From Brasilonema sp. CT11 (lineage in GTDB: Bacteria; Cyanobacteriota; Cyanobacteriia; Cyanobacteriales; Nostocaceae), in NCBI RefSeq assembly GCF_017982655.1, contig NZ_JABXYX010000004.1:76998-140997 (forward strand): a stretch of DNA of 64,000 bases. The letters run 5' to 3'. The notes under the pieces are model-generated. The model was not told the origin of the DNA and did no database searches. It saw only the letters and a program-made list of their open reading frames with translations. How positions within the stretch are numbered: the stretch's first letter is position 1; each line of letters opens with the position of its first letter. A program made the translations under genes and the position numbers. This document shows, in pieces, positions 61,785 through 64,000 of the stretch.

Positions 61785-62588
61785 ATGCTAGAAGATTTAA
61801 AAATTGCCTTTATCGGCGGTGGCACGATGGGCGAAATGATAATCAGTAGATTGTTATCGACGAAAACTGTTCAAAAACCTGATCTAATTATTGTCAGTGA
61901 TCCACTTTCTACTCGATGCCTTCATTTAGAAAAGGAATATGGAATACGTACTACAAAGAGCAATATAGAAGCGGTACAAGGCGCATCTATTGTGATATTG
62001 GCGGTGAAACCGCAGGTTTTGGCAGAGGTTATGGCTATGCTGAAGGGTAAAATTTCACCTGATGCTTTAGTAATTAGTATTGTGGGTGGAGTGAGTATTC
62101 CATCTCTGTGCCAAGGGTTAAATCATGCTGCTGTTGTTCGGACAATGCCGAATATTGCAGTACAAGTGGGTCATGGGACTACGGTGTGGAGTGCATCATC
62201 AAGTGTGAACCAGATACAGCGATCGCATACCCAAGTTATTTTACAAGCATTAGGCAAGGAATTTGCTACCCAAAATGAACATTACCTTGATATGGCAACG
62301 GCGCTAAGTAGTGCGGGGACTGGATTTGCGTTTCTGTACATCGAAGCGATGATTGATGCTGGTGTTCAGATAGGTTTAACTCGTACACAAGCCCAAGAAC
62401 TAACATTGCATACGATTGCTGGCAGTGTAGAACTTATGTTTCAGACTGATGAACATCCAGCAGTCTTACGCAACAAGGTAACTAGTCCTGGGGGAGTGAC
62501 TGCTGCTGGTCTTTATGAGTTAGAAAAAGGTGGTATGCGAACTGTCATTTCTAATGCGGTGCTTGCTGCTTTGATCCGCACTCAATAA
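61785..62588 (+). CDS. Pyrroline-5-carboxylate reductase family protein (NosF-like)
   Basis: 267 aa with Shine-Dalgarno GGGAGAAG before the ATG. The N-terminal NADPH fold begins KIAFIGGGTMGEMI; ILAVKPQVL and VRTMPNIAVQVGHG follow the family pattern; the C-terminal signature VTSPGGVTAAGLYELEKGG is complete, so the enzyme should be active. Housekeeping ProC reduces pyrroline-5-carboxylate to proline. In nostopeptolide-type clusters the homologue NosF reduces 3-methyl-pyrroline-5-carboxylate to 4-methylproline. Its place behind the hydroxylase and dehydrogenase and before an exporter favours the second role. The two cannot be separated by motif. It is separated from the JmjC gene by the MITE. 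Confidence 0.9.
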   Translation: MLEDLKIAFIGGGTMGEMIISRLLSTKTVQKPDLIIVSDPLSTRCLHLEKEYGIRTTKSNIEAVQGASIVILAVKPQVLAEVMAMLKGKISPDALVISIVGGVSIPSLCQGLNHAAVVRTMPNIAVQVGHGTTVWSASSSVNQIQRSHTQVILQALGKEFATQNEHYLDMATALSSAGTGFAFLYIEAMIDAGVQIGLTRTQAQELTLHTIAGSVELMFQTDEHPAVLRNKVTSPGGVTAAGLYELEKGGMRTVISNAVLAALIRTQ

Positions 62589-62742
62589 TTAGGTAATATG
62601 AGTTGAAAAAGTATGTTCGACTAGCAAAGATAAATTTGAGTTGCAAGTGCTGAGTGGAGGTTTCTCATTCCCTACTTGTTACTGATTATTCAGCAGAAAA
62701 AAGTAATAAGATTGATAAAAGATTTTAGTTTAATTCCAAAAT

Positions 62743-64000
62743 ATGCCAACCCAAGTTGTTCAAGCCCAATCCTCAACAAATGCTTTTACAGATTTTATCC
62801 GATTCTGGAAAGATGTAGCAGCCATTGCCCTCCCTTATTGGTATCCAACCAAGCCAGGGGAAAGAGCTTTTTCAGACGTAATTCGTGCTTGGGGAATGCT
62901 TATTCTTCTAATATTGCTAATAATCACCCTTGTAGGTATAACTACTTTTAATAGTTTTATTCATCGCTATTTAATTGATGTCATCATTCAAGAAAAAGAT
63001 TATTCTAAATTTACTTATACTATATCCTTCTATGCTGTTGGACTTGTCTTGATAACGCTTTTAGTAGGATTTACTAAATTTGTTAGAAAACAAATTTCTC
63101 TTGATTGGTATAGATGGCTCAACAATCACATTTTAAATAAATATTTGACCAATCGTGCTTATTATAAAATTAATTTTAAAGCGGCTCTTGATAATCCAGA
63201 TCAACGTTTATCTCAAGAAATTGAGCCAATTACCAGTAGTGCCCTCGGTTTTTCAGCTACTTTCCTAGAAAAAGTACTGGAAATGATAACTTTTTTAATA
63301 GTTGTCTGGACAATTTCACAACAGATAGCTATTGCTCTAATTATCTATACAATAGTAGGCAACTTTATTGCTATTTATTTAAATAAAGAATTAATTAAAA
63401 TTAATCAGGCAGAACTTGAGGCTAAAGCTGATTATAGTTATTGTCTAACTCATGTTCGCAATCACGCTGAGTCAATAGCTTTTTTTCGAGGAGAAGAACA
63501 GGAACTAAATATAATTCAACGTCGATTTAGTATTTTGATAAAAGATATTAAACAAAAGATTGATTGGGAGAGAAATAAGGAAATTTTTAACAGAGGATAC
63601 CGGGCTGTTATCGAACTGATCGCACTCATAGTACTCGCACCTTTATATATTAAAGGTGAAATTGATTTTGGACAAGTTGGACAAGCTACTACAGCTTGCT
63701 ATATGTTTGCTGGTGCTTTGGAAGAATTAATACGTGAATTTAGCACTTCTGGAAGATTTTCCAGTTATGTTGAGCGTTTATCTGAGTTTTCAGATGCGTT
63801 AGAAGCAGTCACTAAACAACCAGAGAATGTAAGTACTATAAAATCAATAGAAGAGAATCATTTCGCTTTTGAGCATGTCACCTTACAAACGCCAAACTAT
63901 GAACAGGTAATCGTCGAAGATTTATCACTTTCTGTTCAACCAGGAGAAGGTTTATTGATTGTTGGACCGAGTGGTCGAGGTAAAAGTTCTCTGTTGAGAG
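62743..64000 (+). CDS. ABC transporter, permease-ATPase fusion (SbmA/YddA-like, NosG-type), partial
   Basis: The frame from ATG 62743 stays open to the right edge (419 codons visible). The N-terminal cytoplasmic segment (FIRFWKDVAAIALPYWYP) is followed by several membrane helices (AWGMLILLILLIITLVGITT; YAVGLVLITLLVGF; FLIVVWTISQQIAIALIIY; AVIELIALIVLAPLYI). The motif LDWYRWLNNHILNKYL plus LDNPDQRLSQEI is diagnostic for the SbmA/BacA/YddA type. The ATPase domain starts near 365, and Walker A GPSGRGKSSLL closes the window. Such proteins export or move peptides across the inner membrane. NosG next to nosE/nosF in nostopeptolide clusters is of this kind, so export of the product or a precursor is likely. 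No strong ribosome-binding site is visible. Confidence 0.92.
   Translation, partial: MPTQVVQAQSSTNAFTDFIRFWKDVAAIALPYWYPTKPGERAFSDVIRAWGMLILLILLIITLVGITTFNSFIHRYLIDVIIQEKDYSKFTYTISFYAVGLVLITLLVGFTKFVRKQISLDWYRWLNNHILNKYLTNRAYYKINFKAALDNPDQRLSQEIEPITSSALGFSATFLEKVLEMITFLIVVWTISQQIAIALIIYTIVGNFIAIYLNKELIKINQAELEAKADYSYCLTHVRNHAESIAFFRGEEQELNIIQRRFSILIKDIKQKIDWERNKEIFNRGYRAVIELIALIVLAPLYIKGEIDFGQVGQATTACYMFAGALEELIREFSTSGRFSSYVERLSEFSDALEAVTKQPENVSTIKSIEENHFAFEHVTLQTPNYEQVIVEDLSLSVQPGEGLLIVGPSGRGKSSLLR

Noticed and set aside
1-64000. tRNA, rRNA or riboswitch
   Set aside because: No cloverleaf, rRNA-like or known aptamer sequence was recognised on either strand by eye.

Overview
The window is cyanobacterial DNA, most likely from a filamentous heterocyst-former (Nostocales). 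The reasons are frequent HIP1 octamers (GCGATCGC), genus-typical short repeats of the GGGAGCA and CTGAGCGAAGTCGAAGT kinds, and a nostopeptolide-type 4-methylproline gene set. Everything here was read by eye from the sequence; no database search was run.

Positions 1-15,442 hold a phage- or phage-plasmid-like element. It carries a superfamily-I helicase-like gene broken at the left edge by an intein, two small ribbon-helix-helix-like regulators, a replication-type protein, a possible helicase loader, an ASCH-like protein, a ParB-domain protein, a DUF932 (TIGR03299-type) protein, a ParB-methyltransferase fusion, and a small/large terminase pair whose large subunit contains a 142-residue mini-intein. 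Eight copies of a 24-bp palindrome lie between its genes. Three promoters carry a second, 14-bp palindrome between -35 and -10. An IS4-like element (264-1659, 9-bp target duplication) has split a small cysteine-containing gene. No capsid, portal or tail gene is visible.

Positions 15,443-16,966 are a junction with two decayed transposase fragments and a 435-bp non-coding stretch.

Positions 16,967-64,000 hold a hybrid PKS/NRPS cluster, all on the + strand and apparently colinear. (1) PKS1: loading MT-GNAT-ACP, then KS-AT-DH-cMT-KR-ACP. (2) PKS2: KS-AT-DH-cMT-KR-ACP. (3) PKS3: KS-AT-cMT-KR-ACP. (4) NRPS1: TubC dock-C-A(Phe)-PCP-C-A(Tyr, with an embedded PRMT-like methyltransferase)-PCP. (5) PKS4: KS-AT-cMT-ACP. 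(6) NRPS2: TubC dock-C-A(Tyr)-PCP-C-A(unassigned)-PCP-TE. All four ATs have the malonyl-type HAFH motif, so methyl branches should come from SAM through the cMT domains. The inferred product is an isobutyryl- or propionyl-primed, C-methylated polyketide joined to Phe, methyl-Tyr, a C-methylated beta-keto extension, Tyr and one further residue, released by the thioesterase as an acid or a macrocycle.

Downstream are a 2-oxoglutarate/Fe(II) oxygenase, a zinc dehydrogenase with a premature stop, a JmjC/cupin-type oxygenase, a pyrroline-5-carboxylate reductase and the start of an ABC exporter. Oxygenase, dehydrogenase and reductase together match the known leucine to 4-methylproline route (LdoA/NosE/NosF), with a NosG-like exporter. 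The final NRPS module is therefore a candidate to load 4-methylproline, although its specificity code is not a standard proline code.
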